Source of the DNA: Rhizophagus sp. LPA8_4_AMF
Lineage: Eukaryota > Glomeromycota > Glomeromycetes > Glomerales > Glomeraceae
NCBI GenBank assembly: GCA_021464525.1
Contig: JADRCO010000838.1
Span: forward strand, 1-25,751
DNA length: 25,751 bases
Direction of reading: 5' to 3'
The notes beneath the pieces were generated by a model that had not been told where the DNA came from, did no database searches, and saw only the letters and a program-made list of their open reading frames with translations. How positions within the stretch are numbered: the first letter of the stretch is position 1; every line of letters begins with the position of its first letter. This document shows, one piece after another, positions 17,859 through 25,751 of this stretch. The position numbers and the translations under genes are program-made.

Positions 17859-19305
17859 ATGATAGTTTTGAACAAAGGATGTGAAGAATGTAATCGTGTA
17901 TGTAATGCAATACATTTTCAGCGAAATTTCAAAAATTGGACTAGTGGTAATTGTAATGTTGATGAATTTATTCAAGATGTTCAGCTATCAGCACATACTA
18001 ACAATGGATTAGAATGGATACCTTATGATAGATTTAATAATATTACATATATTGCAAAAGGTGGGTTTGGCAAAGTCTATAAAGCAAATTGGATTAGTGG
18101 ATGTATAGATAAATGGGATAGCCATAATCAAAATTGGAAAAGAAAGGATCAAAATATGTTCGTTGCTTTGAAAAGTTTAAATGGTTCAAAAAATGTTACA
18201 TTTGAATTTATGAATGAGGTGAAATTATTTTATTATTTAAATTTATTTTAAATATTTAATTTTTATTAATCCATTTATACTATTTTTAGGTTGCATCACA
18301 TCTTAAAGTAAATTTGGGCATAAATATTATTAAATTATATGGACTATCTCAAGATCCAGTGACAAAAAATTATATTATGATTTTGGATTATGCAAAGAAT
18401 GGAAGTTTACGAAATTATTTAGATACAAATTATATTAAATTAAGTTGGAATTATAAGTTTGGTTATTTAGAATACCTTGCAACTGGACTTGAACATATTC
18501 ATAAAAATGAATTAATTCATCGAGATTTACATTCTGGAAATGTATTAGTATTTAATTATGCTAAAATAACCGATATGGGATTATGTAAACCTGCGGATTA
18601 TAACGTATCAGAAAATAATGTCTATGGTATATTACCTTATATTGCTCCTGAAATTTTACGAGGCCAGAGTTATACAAAAGCATCTGATATTTATAGTTTA
18701 GGTATAATAATGTATGAATTAATTTCTGGTTTACCTCCATATCATGACGTAGGTCATAATAATAATCTAGCAATAAAAATTTGCCAAGGACTTAGACCAA
18801 GGTTTAATATTAAAGTACCGAAATCAATTGTTTATTTAATTAAAAGATGTTTGGATGCAGATCCATCCAATCGACCAATAGCAAAAACAATTAAAGAAAT
18901 TTTGAGTCTATGGTGTTATGGGCCAAGTGAAGAACTACAAAAGCAAATTGAAGAAGCAGAAGAAATAAATAACAATTTACCGACGAGAATCATACCTTCA
19001 ACTAGTTTAGGAATATCATACAAAACACATTCAGAAGCTATTTATACAAGTAGATTGCTTAATTTTAATGATCTTCCTGAACCAATAAATTCCGATGATT
19101 ATTATAAACAAAATGATAATATAATAAGCGAAGAATTTTCAGGTATTGTTTAAGAATTTGTTACCATCACTCGTTTCACTCCCAAAGAAATTGATGATGT
19201 CAAGAATATTGAGATTATAAATACTAATTAAAATTATTTTATTGAATAGAATCCTTACAAGTTGATATTTCTCAATTGAACATTAACGAAGACGATAAAT
19301 TATAA
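17859..19305 (+). CDS. TKL-like protein kinase (kinase B)
   Basis: Proposed exons are 17859-18218, 18290-19142 and 19250-19305, giving 422 residues from Met 17859. The leader has GCEECNRVCNAIHF and RNFKNWTSGN. N-lobe features are GGFGKV (about 68-73), VALK (Lys about 105) and EFMNE, with the likely helix-C Glu at about 120, directly before intron 1, as in kinase A. C-lobe features are IHRDLHSGN (Asp about 199, Asn about 204), DMG in place of DFG (about 215) and APE (about 229-231), followed by SDIYSLGIIMYELISGLPPY. The tail has THSEAIYTSRLLNF and, through the last junction, ESLQVDISQLNIN. Intron 1 is 71 bases (GTGAAA...TTTTTAG) and intron 2 is 107 bases (GTATTG...GAATAG). If intron 2 is retained, the protein ends GIV. 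All core catalytic residues are present, so it is probably an active Ser/Thr kinase. Its substrate is unknown. Confidence 0.85.
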
Positions 19306-19390
19306 CATGTTTATAATAATCGTTTTTTTTTTAGATCGTAATAGTAAATCTAAAGGCAATGACAAAGTATTATACAAAAATCATAAATAA
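19306..19390 (+). other. Stranded last exon of kinase B
   Basis: An exon-like stretch at 19335-19390 follows TTTTTTTTTAG and could encode RNSKSKGNDKVLYKN to a TAA. In frame it would join the codon at 19294, but the donor position reads GACGATAAATT, with AT where GT is expected. Translation therefore probably stops at 19303-19305. Confidence 0.5.
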
Positions 19391-19743
19391 CCTTTTATTT
19401 AACATTTTTACGGTTAATTTGGTTAATTATGTATTTTTTTTTTTTATTTTCAAGAATATTTTTTCTTCCATTATAATTTTTAGACGTTAGCGTATTTTAA
19501 AAAATAAGACGGGAGTAGGAGATAGCAGAAGGAGGCGATAGTATAACGTTAAATAGAATTTTAAAATATACTGGTCTTATATTTAATTTATACAATTACA
19601 TACTATATTTATCCATTAATTTATAATTACATGAATTTAATGATTAAATAAAAATCTCTTAAAAACTAAAATATGGAGCGTTATTATCTTTTATCCTACC
19701 TAGTACGAAAAAAATTAAGGACTGATAACCGTTTAATCGACAA
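19391..19743. other. AT-rich spacer
   Basis: No gene was found. A G+C-richer patch, GACGGGAGTAGGAGATAGCA with GAAGGAGGCGATAGTATAAC (19509-19548), stands out but has no identity I can name. Confidence 0.45.
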
Positions 19744-19831
19744 ACGTTTCGCCGACAGGGATACAGTAATTTTTAAATATTATAATAAAATTAAATATAA
19801 ATTTTTTTTAAAAAAAAAATTTAAATATCAG

Positions 19832-20320
19832 ATATACACAGTGAAATGATAAACCGGATTCGGGCTTAAACCGTGGAAACCGGATCTTCAATAAACTGGA
19901 TTCGGGCTTAAACTGGATTTTTCTGCTGGAACCAAATTACGTATATTGAAATAGTTTCGATATTGACAGGAGTTTACTAGTAAAGTCTCTATAAGCCTAT
20001 AACGAATCAAAATTTCTAACCAGTTATAGTAAAAATGATTCGATAGATCTTAGCACGTGATTATAACCAATAAAATTGAAGTAACGTGATGCGGTAAATC
20101 TTAAATTTGGCCGGAATTATAAAATCTTAATTCTGGCTGAAGTTATATTTTTCATTTTATGACTTAAAACTAAGATGTCAAAATTAAAATATAGTGTATA
20201 TTCATTTTATTAGCATGAAAAATTTTTAAAATTCAGTATAATAGATTTTCAATATATCGAAATTTTTTATAAACCGGATATTTCCGATAGATCCGGTTTA
20301 TCGAATTTCATTGTGTATAT
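19832..20320. mobile_element. 489-bp MITE-like element, possibly Tc1/mariner type
   Basis: The left end ATATACACAGTGAAATGATA plus AACCGGAT (19832-19859) and the right end ATCCGGTTTA plus TCGAATTTCATTGTGTATAT (20291-20320) are inverted copies with one mismatch and a 2-base gap. If the true ends are CACAGTG, the flanking TA on each side would fit a TA target duplication. Inside are two copies of ATAAAC(C/T)GGATTCGGGCTT (about 19849-19868 and 19890-19909) and a hairpin next to the right end. There is no coding capacity. Confidence 0.6.
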
Positions 20321-20334
20321 TATTATACCTATCG

Positions 20335-20478
20335 CAGTGATGTGCTCTTGGAAGATTAGAAACACTATTGGAAGTACTTTTGGAAAAATTGGAAGCATGA
20401 TTTTTTAATAAAACCACTTGGATTGGAAAGCTTCCAACTAAATTTTTATACAATTGGAAGCATAAATGCACATCACTG
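20335..20478. mobile_element. 144-bp hAT-type MITE with perfect target duplication
   Basis: The ends CAGTGATGTGC (20335-20345) and GCACATCACTG (20468-20478) are a perfect 11-base inverted repeat. They are flanked on both sides by ACCTATCG (20327-20334 and 20479-20486), a perfect 8-bp direct repeat. An 8-bp duplication with CAGTG-type ends is the hallmark of hAT transposons. TTGGAAG-like words recur inside (about five, in both orientations) and could be subterminal transposase sites. The element has no coding capacity, so it moved with a transposase made elsewhere. The clean duplication suggests a fairly recent insertion. Confidence 0.85.
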
Positions 20479-20746
20479 ACCTATCGTATAAAAAAAAAAA
20501 ATTTTTTTTTTTTTTTTTTTTGTTCTATTCAGTAATTATTGATATGTACATAGTCTCAAATTTTTATTATTATCGCATATCACTTGACCATTTTTATTAT
20601 TTTTAGCTGTGGAATCCTGTGATGATCAAAAAGCAAAAATAATAATAATAATAATAATTTAATTTTCTTCAAAAATAAGCAAAATGAACTAACTGTCTAT
20701 GAAATGATAGTAAAACGTCGAACGAAATGACCTTGTCGGCGAAACG

Positions 20747-22448
20747 AAATCAAATTTTATTTCGCTTTTTTTTCCTCCTCAAAATGTTTGAACGACCACA
20801 TGACTAGGTCATTGCATATTGGAACTTCTTTATTAATTAATGTATGAATATATGACTTAAAGTTACCAATAAAAAATTTTTTAGAAAATTGATCACATGT
20901 TGGATTTTTTGGAATAAAAATGATTATTTACGGAGTTTCCCAGAGAACTTTATATATATTAATATAATTCATTCCCAGTTTCATATTTATGTGATGATGT
21001 ATTTATGCAGGACCCGAAAATTCCCGAAATATATCATAAAAAGGTCAGCCGGTCTGAAAATCTCTCCTTTTATAGATAATTCCTGGTGGAAGCTATTTAT
21101 ACCTTTTCTGAATACTGGCTGAAATTATCATTAATTCCAGCATTGAAAAATGCGTACATCCTATTCGGTTTAAGGGAGTTAACGTTTTAGTATCTTACGA
21201 GTCCCCTTAACTGTTAACTTTACAATTTTCTTTCTCACAACAACGAATTAACAACTAAAATAGATTAGGAAACAAACTCGGTAGCAGTATAGTAAATTCT
21301 AGGCTTGAAAAAAAAAATACGTATAACTTTATTAGTAAAATTTTTTTTTAGCTCGGACCTATATATATATATTTTTATACATTCAAGGGTCCATATTTAT
21401 ACGCTAAAAAAATGTAGATACCCTCCGTATAAATATTGGTTAAACAGATCGAATAAAATCATCATGATCTTATGGGGCCGTGCGATAAAATACCTTAAAA
21501 TAGTCCCAATGATGAAATTTTCTTTTTTTTAAAAAAAAAAGCATAGTTCCAATGATGCAATTTGTGAAATATCTTTATTATCACATAAGTAGTTCCCTTT
21601 TTTAGATAATTTTAGGTGGAATTTATTGCGTAATATAATTCTGGCCCTGAAAAAGCTGTGAAAATTTGGTTTGACCTTACCCATTTTTAGTATACTATAT
21701 AAAATGCTCGACAATGCTAATCAATAAGCCCCTGTAGATAACGTGAACTACACGTGTTCTCGGATACATTTCTGATTTGTACTTTTTAATCTATTACAAA
21801 TAAATTAAATAAATTAAATTAATTAAACTAGTGTTTATGTTTACGCAGTAGTTATTTCTTTATACCATGAAGAGGCGTTTGCCAAGGTTGGTTAAAAGGA
21901 GCAGTATAGAAGTACAGTATATCGTTCCTTACATGATATATATTGTGTAGATAGTTTATTACATTTATGTATATATTATTGATGCCATGAACTTCAATGA
22001 AACATTAAAATTTCGTTATCCTTGATTATTTCGTTTTTATATTATTAATTTAAAAAAGTTCTCTATTAAAAAAAAAAAATCTATCGGATAAAAAAATATA
22101 AAGAGTTTTTTTAAAAAAAATTTTTTTCGACGTATCATAATTTATGAACCATTGAAAAAAAATTATTTTTATTGACTAATGATATAAACCAAATGATTTC
22201 TCGTCATAATTAATCATACGAACGTTTTCTGCGAAAAATTATTTCTCTCGTATCACGTGATTGAACGAACTAAACTTTTTATAACAAAAGAAAAACATGA
22301 AAAAGGGAGAAAACCATCTAAATGTGGCTTATCTTAAAGAAAATCCAACTCTTTAAAAAGAAATAAAGGTTTTCTTTTCTTATAGAATTCAAAAAAAAAA
22401 ACGTGTAAAAAATTTTTTTTTAAGATTTTAAACTTTTTTTTGCATGCG
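20747..22448. other. AT-rich spacer with weak duplicated words
   Basis: No gene was recognised. TTTATAGATAATTCCTGGTGGAAG-like and TTTTTAGATAATTTTAGGTGGAAT-like words (around 21070-21092 and 21600-21622) and CCAATGATGAAATTT/CCAATGATGCAATTT (21506, 21550) hint at old duplications. Poly-A/poly-T palindromes lie at 20490-20520, 21522-21540 and 22106-22127. Frames at 20889-21122, 21305-21532 and 21529-21714 are AT-driven and rejected. Confidence 0.45.
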
Positions 22449-22523
22449 ATCCGGAATCATAATCAAAAAAATCGGGTGAAAATCATTCACGTAATTGGAA
22501 TAATCTTGATTATAAATCCGGAT
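22449..22523. repeat. Small foldback repeat
   Basis: ATCCGGAATCATAATCAA (22449-22466) and TTGATTATAAATCCGGAT (22506-22523) are inverted copies with a few mismatches, 39 bases apart. Confidence 0.5.
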
Positions 22524-22767
22524 TTATCCGGAAAACAAAAACATTGGTTTGTTTAAAATAAAATAAATAAATAAAATTTTTTATTATTATAAATATATCT
22601 TTTTTTTTAAAAACACAACATACAGTAAATATTATTTATTCTATTTTATTTATATTATAAGAAAAAAACTTTTTAACTTTTATATAACTTTTTTATATTT
22701 CATTCATACTATTAATACTATGAACTTTGGCTCCCGAAATTCCATAATATTTTTTTAATAACAGGTG

Positions 22768-22880
22768 AAAAATAAAATAAAATAAAATAAAATAAATAAA
22801 TTAAAAGAAAATAAAATAGAATAAAATAGAATAAAATAAAATAGTATATAAAATAGAATAGAATATAAAATAGAATAAAA
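22768..22880. repeat. AAAAT/AAAAG pentanucleotide microsatellite
   Basis: Runs of AATAAAATAAAATAAAATAA pass into AGAATAAAATAGAATAAAAT variants. This is an interrupted pentanucleotide tract typical of slippage. Confidence 0.8.
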
Positions 22881-24350
22881 ATATATATATTACTGAAAAT
22901 AAATTATTTTTTTAAACAGTTACACAAGAAACTTCCTGAAATGTGAAATTTCCTTCCAAAATTTTCGAACTGTTGGCGGGATTTTTTTAGCCTAAAACCA
23001 AAACTGGAAAATAAACCGGTAAACAAACCGGTAAAACCGGTTTCAACAAATGCATAACAAGGATACACAAGGTAGTGTTTTCCGTATAATATTTAGTTAA
23101 AAAATTATAATAACACAATAACAAATAAAATTGGTAACATTGATATTCCAGAATGAAATGAAAATGGGGCGAAAATTTCACTGGTAATTTTTATAAATAA
23201 ATTCTGGACAATTCCGGCCAAAAAAATGGGACGAATAATAATATTATGATTATAATACAAAAATTATTTATAGTAATTATTTTTAATTGACAATATTTAC
23301 AATCAATATACTACGTAGTATAAATATTAGAATAAAATGAATAGAATGATTATCATACCTAAATTTTATTTTATTTTTTTAATAAAAGCAGAAGTTGGAA
23401 GATGTCATTGTTACGATCATTTGATGCCATTATGTCATTAAATTCTTAAAAACTTCTTAAATAACATTTTGTAATTAAAGAATCATTTGATAAATAGAAT
23501 AAAATTTCGGGGATTTTTATTTTCCGTAAAATAACGATATTTATTTTCTATATAACTTTACTAGGAATTAAGGAATGTATCACCAGTATCACATTACAGT
23601 TATTATAATTTAATTAAATCCAATAACAGTAAAGCATAATTTACTTCATGCATATAAAGAAATTTTTATATAAAACTCGTAATACTTATATTAGTCGTTC
23701 GTTGTTTATATAAGTAATACATTATTAAATATTATTAAATGCAAAGGGATGATTAAAATAAAGGTCATAAGAACGTTGTTATTTAATAGGTAATAGGTAT
23801 ATATATTTAAAGGTATATTTATGTAATAATATAATAATGACTGGCCCGTAATTTTTGTTAAAAAAGGGGAAGGAATGTTTCTGGATATCCGGGTAATCAA
23901 ATGACATTGTGTGATAATAATAGCTATTGTGTGATAATTTTATTCTTTTTATTCTTAAAGTTTCTATTACACGTAATATAAATTAATGCATTTAATAATA
24001 GCTTATATGTGGGGTCCCTCAAAATGATCATCATCACTTTTACTTTTATGTCCAATAAAAGGTAATTCTTATTCATGCATTAAATATTTAAATATCACAA
24101 TTATATTATGCAATATACTTTACACTTTTTTTATAAATACAGGCAGAAATCCTGATTTTTGAGATTAAACCAAACTCTTTAAACTATAATCAATTTTTTT
24201 TCCTAAACCCTTTTTTTCTTTATATGAAATAGAGAATAAATAACAAAGAAGCAAGCCACAAGCATAAATTCTTTTTCAAGATTATTTGGTACTTTTTTTT
24301 ATCAGATTATTAGGCGTGTATTTCCTTTTTTAACGTAAACAATTTTTTTA
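22881..24350. other. AT-rich spacer with AACCGGT cluster
   Basis: No gene was recognised. AACCGGT occurs three times, the last within AAACCGGTTT (23013-23042). Bases 23428-23489 resemble 282-342. Frames on either strand here are short and AT-driven. Confidence 0.45.
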
Positions 24351-24352
24351 TT

Positions 24353-24360
24353 TATAAATA
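24353..24360 (+). promoter_or_regulatory. Possible TATA box of the Ser-rich gene
   Basis: TATAAATA lies about 217 bases before ATG 24577, which leaves room for a long leader. In DNA this AT-rich the word can easily occur by chance. Confidence 0.25.
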
Positions 24361-24493
24361 CGTCCATTTTTTTTTTCGAAATTTTTTTTTTTTTTTAAAT
24401 CTCTTAAAAAAATATTTCTTTGATACAAAAAATAGTATTTTTTCAACCAGAATTTTAACCAGAATTTTTTACTACTGTGTAATTAAACAAACG

Positions 24494-24549
24494 AACCATT
24501 CTTAATAATAAACCATTCTTAATAACAAACCATTCTTGATATAACAAAC
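24494..24549 (+). repeat. Triple repeat in the leader of the Ser-rich gene
   Basis: AACCATTCTTAATA (24494-24507), AACCATTCTTAATAAC (24511-24526) and AACCATTCTTGATATAAC (24528-24545) are three head-to-tail copies of a 16-18-base unit, 30 to 80 bases before the ATG. Just upstream AACCAGAATTTT occurs twice. They could be duplicated regulatory or mRNA-leader motifs, or simple slippage products. Confidence 0.6.
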
Positions 24550-24576
24550 CCATAAAAAAAAAAATTAGTTTCAAAA

Positions 24577-25098
24577 ATGCATCAATTTTTATCAAAAACA
24601 ATGCCAGTTAGCGTATCACGCAAGTTTTTAGAAGAATATAATAACGACAACAATAACAATAATCATACACAAACGCTTTCTTCTTCACATATATCGTATT
24701 TTTCTTCACATTCAATATCATCAGAACCAACGTTCGAAGGTGATCATTCATTATATAGGCAACCAACATTCACTTATATTCCAATACATAAACGAAGACG
24801 TTCCGCTCTATTCTCACGCCCATTGTCGTTAAATTCAGTGTCAAGTCAACATTCTTCTTCTTCATTAGCAACAACAAATTTATCATCTTCACCCGACGAT
24901 GTTCCTTCAACCCCAACTTCTTTTTGTTCTGCGAGTTCGGATCAATCAATAGAATATACGAGTTTTCCTAATTTGGAAAAGTTTTCAGACGAATGTTGGA
25001 CTGAAATTCGTGTTGAGAAGAAAGACAGCATAAGTGATATGGAAATGGAATCTTATGATGAGATGTTTGTCGCTGGTGTACGTTTTCAATATTCTTAA
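24577..25098 (+). CDS. Ser-rich low-complexity protein of unknown function
   Basis: A single exon encodes 173 residues from ATG 24577, the first ATG after an A-rich leader. The codons are distinctly less AT-rich than the flanks (CGC, CCC, GCG and GAC are used), which supports a real gene. From the start: a short N-terminal patch with RKFLEEY, an Asn run (about 22-29), Ser-rich stretches (LSSSHISYFSSHSISS, later SSQHSSSSLATTNLSSS), a basic patch HKRRRS (about 72-77) that could be a nuclear signal or basophilic kinase site, and an acidic C-terminal part (SDMEMESYDEMF). No signal peptide, membrane segment or known domain is visible. It is probably disordered, perhaps a phosphorylated regulator, but this is inference. 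No family was recognised and no splice site is needed. Confidence 0.75.
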   Translation: MHQFLSKTMPVSVSRKFLEEYNNDNNNNNHTQTLSSSHISYFSSHSISSEPTFEGDHSLYRQPTFTYIPIHKRRRSALFSRPLSLNSVSSQHSSSSLATTNLSSSPDDVPSTPTSFCSASSDQSIEYTSFPNLEKFSDECWTEIRVEKKDSISDMEMESYDEMFVAGVRFQYS

Positions 25099-25751
25099 AG
25101 CGTACAGTTCTCCTTCTATGTGCTTTCTAGCGTTTCAAAATGTTATAATGACTTATGGACCCGCTGGACTTGCTCATTCATTAAATTTGTTAGACTTGGA
25201 TAAAAAATTCCTTTTTTTTTCTAATATTATATAGATAAATAATAATACTAGTCTAATTAGTAGTTTAATTGTCCTGTAATAGACCGTCTTTTATATTATT
25301 ATAATGGTATATTTTATATAATGGATTAGTTGATTCGGGATTTATTATACATACACTGCATATTTTTACAAAAGTATCTTACAAACACAAAAAAGTATTT
25401 AAAAATTTTTTTTCGCATTTTTATTATTTTTTCATCTTGTACATTTTTTTTTACACGCACTTTTTTCATTCATACAAAAATTTTCTTTTATTTTTTTCGA
25501 AATTTTCCTTTTTTTTTTTTTATTATATAATTTTTTTTTACAAATTTTCCTTTTTTTCTTCTAAGATTTAAAATTTCAAAAAAAAAATATTGTACAAAAA
25601 AATAATTTTTTTTTCCTTTTTCTCTTTTTTTTTCTTAAAAAAAAATAATTTAGTAATTAGTTAGTTAAGTTAGTCCTTAGTTTTACGGGGTTTTTTTTTC
25701 ATTATTATTTTAATAATTAACAAAAAAAAAAAAAAAAAAAAAATAAAAAAA
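25099..25751. other. 3' flank with long homopolymer runs
   Basis: A somewhat G+C-richer 3' leader (25099-25200) follows the Ser-rich gene. After it come dense poly-T and poly-A tracts, ending in an A run at the window edge. A frame at 25330-25530 is a by-product of poly-T. I see no gene. Confidence 0.6.

Larger units (their letters stand above)
19744..20746. mobile_element. About 1-kb nested transposon region
   Basis: CGTTTCGCCGACAGGG (19745-19760) and CCTTGTCGGCGAAACG (20731-20746) are inverted repeats matching at 15 of 16 positions. They bracket two smaller elements (19832-20320 and 20335-20478). No transposase frame lies between. The outer pair may be the ends of a non-autonomous element or two members of a common repeat in opposite orientation. 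Confidence 0.45.

Noticed and set aside
25330..25530. 66-codon Phe-rich frame at the right edge
   Set aside because: It is produced by poly-T tracts and has no coding character.
1..25751. CRISPR arrays, bacterial operons, ribosome binding sites and rRNA genes
   Set aside because: No regularly spaced repeats, no polycistronic layout and no rRNA sequence were seen. Introns and families indicate a eukaryotic nuclear region.

Overview
The window reads as nuclear DNA of an arbuscular mycorrhizal fungus (Glomeromycotina), most probably Rhizophagus irregularis or a close relative. The reasons are the very AT-rich background with long poly-A and poly-T runs, short GT-AG introns of about 70-110 bases, and protein families that are greatly expanded in those fungi. 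These are TKL-like kinases with the FKNWTSG leader and a THSEAIYTSRLLNF-type tail, bromodomain and PD-(D/E)XK nuclease modules, Crinkler-type N-termini, and KRBA2/SCAND3-like integrases. The species name is an inference from recalled families, not from a search.

Layout. Bases 1-70 are the end of a gene entering from the left. Bases 71-4196 hold relics: a 146-bp foldback element (1376-1521), a truncated kinase pseudogene (2139-2689) with a second foldback element in its leader (2261-2400), and a broken Crinkler N-terminus (3161-3513). Bases 4197-6244 are a five-exon kinase gene (A) carrying two N-lobes and one C-lobe. A repeat-bearing spacer (6245-8577) follows. Bases 8578-10150 and 13568-15953 are two direct copies of one segment. 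The left copy is a decayed pseudogene. The right copy is an intact four-exon gene for a bromodomain fused to a PD-(D/E)XK nuclease. Between them lies an integrase-type transposon relic on the minus strand (11042-13000). A second kinase gene (B) occupies 17802/17859-19305. Bases 19744-20746 are a nest of small DNA transposons, including a hAT-type MITE with a perfect 8-bp target duplication. The rest is AT-rich spacer up to a single-exon Ser-rich gene at 24577-25098.

Most notable signals. (1) In the two segment copies, a 167-bp block inside the second intron is identical at 166 positions, while the surrounding exons have decayed badly in one copy. This points to an intronic RNA, gene conversion, or a conserved repeat. 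(2) The intact host gene pairs an acetyl-lysine reader with a nuclease fold, an unusual combination. (3) Both kinase loci carry an exon in which the kinase hinge segment (GIT...KYMIV) runs straight into a second FKNWTSG leader. In gene A this joins a decayed N-lobe in frame to a full kinase. (4) The terminal exons of the two kinases have decayed in complementary ways.

Kinases, Crinkler remnants and nuclease modules clustered among MITEs fit a fast-evolving gene-family region. No shared pathway can be shown from sequence alone. Exon borders come from splice signals, reading frame and family resemblance, not from transcript data.
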